From Micromonospora sp. NBRC 110009 (GTDB lineage Bacteria > Actinomycetota > Actinomycetes > Mycobacteriales > Micromonosporaceae), in NCBI RefSeq assembly GCF_030518795.1, contig NZ_CP130427.1, positions 5,704,001 through 5,768,000 of the forward strand: a stretch of 64,000 nt of DNA, read 5' to 3'. Below are positions 63,567 through 64,000 of the stretch, one piece after another. A model generated the notes under the pieces. It was given only the letters and a program-made list of their open reading frames with translations. It searched no databases and was not told where the DNA came from. Position 1 is the first letter of the stretch; every line of letters begins with the position of its first letter. The position numbers were made by a program, and so were the translations under genes.

Positions 63567-64000
63567 TCAGCGGGTGGCGGTGGCGAAGACGACGATGTTG
63601 TCCGGGTAGCTTCCGGTCCGCGGGTCGAACCGGCCGCCGCAGGTGATCAGGCGGAGCCGGGCCTCCGCGCCGCCGCCGTACACCCGCTCGGTGGGGAACC
63701 GCTCCTTCGGGTACGCCCCGACGCCGTCCACGGTGAACGTGGCGATCCGGCCGTCGGCGCGGGTGACCTGGACGGTGTCGCCCGGGCGGAGCCGGCCCAG
63801 CTCGAAGAAGACGGCCGGGCCGTCCTGCGTGTCGACGTGCCCCACCAGCACCGCGTTGCCCGCCTCGCCCGGGGTGGGGCCACGCCGGTACCAGCCGGCG
63901 ATCTCCGGCTGGTCCAGCGGCGGCACCTCCAGCACGCCGTTCTCGTCGGCGACCGGGACGATGTCGGCGTCGACGCCGATGCGGGGGATGGTGACCCGCG
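63567..64000 (-). CDS. class F sortase (partial, N-terminus beyond window)
   Basis: The C-terminal ~143 residues of a sortase. Readable from the window edge: RVTIPRIGVDADIVPVADEN, LEVPPLDQPEIAGWYRRGPT, GEAGNAVLVGHVDTQDGPAV (catalytic His), YGGGAEARLRLITCGGRFDP (catalytic Cys) and a C-terminal NIVVFATATR. The GWY and GHVD forms fit class F sortases of actinobacteria, which process cell-wall-anchored proteins. The signal peptide/anchor lies outside the window. The stop is at 63567. Confidence 0.9.
   Translation of the reverse strand, partial: RVTIPRIGVDADIVPVADENGVLEVPPLDQPEIAGWYRRGPTPGEAGNAVLVGHVDTQDGPAVFFELGRLRPGDTVQVTRADGRIATFTVDGVGAYPKERFPTERVYGGGAEARLRLITCGGRFDPRTGSYPDNIVVFATATR

Overview
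The window is very GC-rich, has dense gene packing, many GTG starts, ATGA/GTGA translational coupling and few TTA codons. This is typical of a filamentous actinomycete. Mycothiol-linked enzymes (an MDMPI-fold protein and an Rv2466c-like nitroreductase), a complete mce lipid-import operon and a shbA-rsdA sigma/anti-sigma pair point to Micromonosporaceae, most likely Micromonospora. That placement is inference, because no rRNA is present. I found no tRNA, rRNA, CRISPR array, insertion sequence or phage gene, so the window reads as chromosomal arm or core with two accessory catabolic operons.

Region 1 (1-8.1 kb) holds mainly secreted or envelope enzymes on the minus strand: a partial FetB-like permease, a penicillin-acylase-family hydrolase with a discoidin domain, a secreted EEP phosphodiesterase, a VOC protein and a Tat-exported amidase with two peptidoglycan-binding repeats. 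A thioredoxin/DUF4395 pair follows on the plus strand.

Region 2 (8.3-20.1 kb) is one LacI-controlled, translationally coupled operon of ten genes: regulator, CUT1-type ABC importer (two permeases and a binding protein, no ATPase), two different ADP-ribosylglycohydrolase-fold enzymes, a ribokinase, a TIM-barrel/FGE-fold chimera, a CaiB-type CoA transferase and a CitE-type CoA lyase. I know of no described pathway with this combination. It looks like uptake and breakdown of a glycosylated (perhaps ribosylated) organic acid, and it is the best candidate here for an undescribed system.

Region 3 (20.1-25.0 kb) has a 57-aa protein with a MarR-type operator, a MarR regulator, a slipin, an orphan CHASE3-like histidine kinase, and RsdA/ShbA. 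Region 4 (25.2-36.3 kb) is a complete mce operon (MceG ATPase, YrbEA/B, MceA-F, two Mas proteins). Region 5 (36.6-48.4 kb) has a PASTA-less Ser/Thr kinase, an MscS-like helix protein, an MFS exporter, an animal-type transketolase, and a DNA ligase between two DUF2267 genes. Three of these genes (the MscS-like protein and both DUF2267 genes) share sigma-B-type promoters (GTTT-N15/16-GGGTA).

Region 6 (48.4-57.0 kb) is a FadR-controlled sugar-acid operon: ABC importer, galactonate dehydratase, KDPGal-type aldolase, KDG-type kinase, mannonate dehydratase and gluconokinase. Together they would import aldonates and convert them through KDG/KDGal to pyruvate and glyceraldehyde-3-phosphate. Region 7 (57.0-64.0 kb) contains a YchJ protein, a histone-H1-like Lys/Ala repeat protein, a coiled-coil protein, an Rv2466c-like enzyme, a PhoX-like Tat protein, an SGNH hydrolase, a CorA transporter and a truncated class F sortase.
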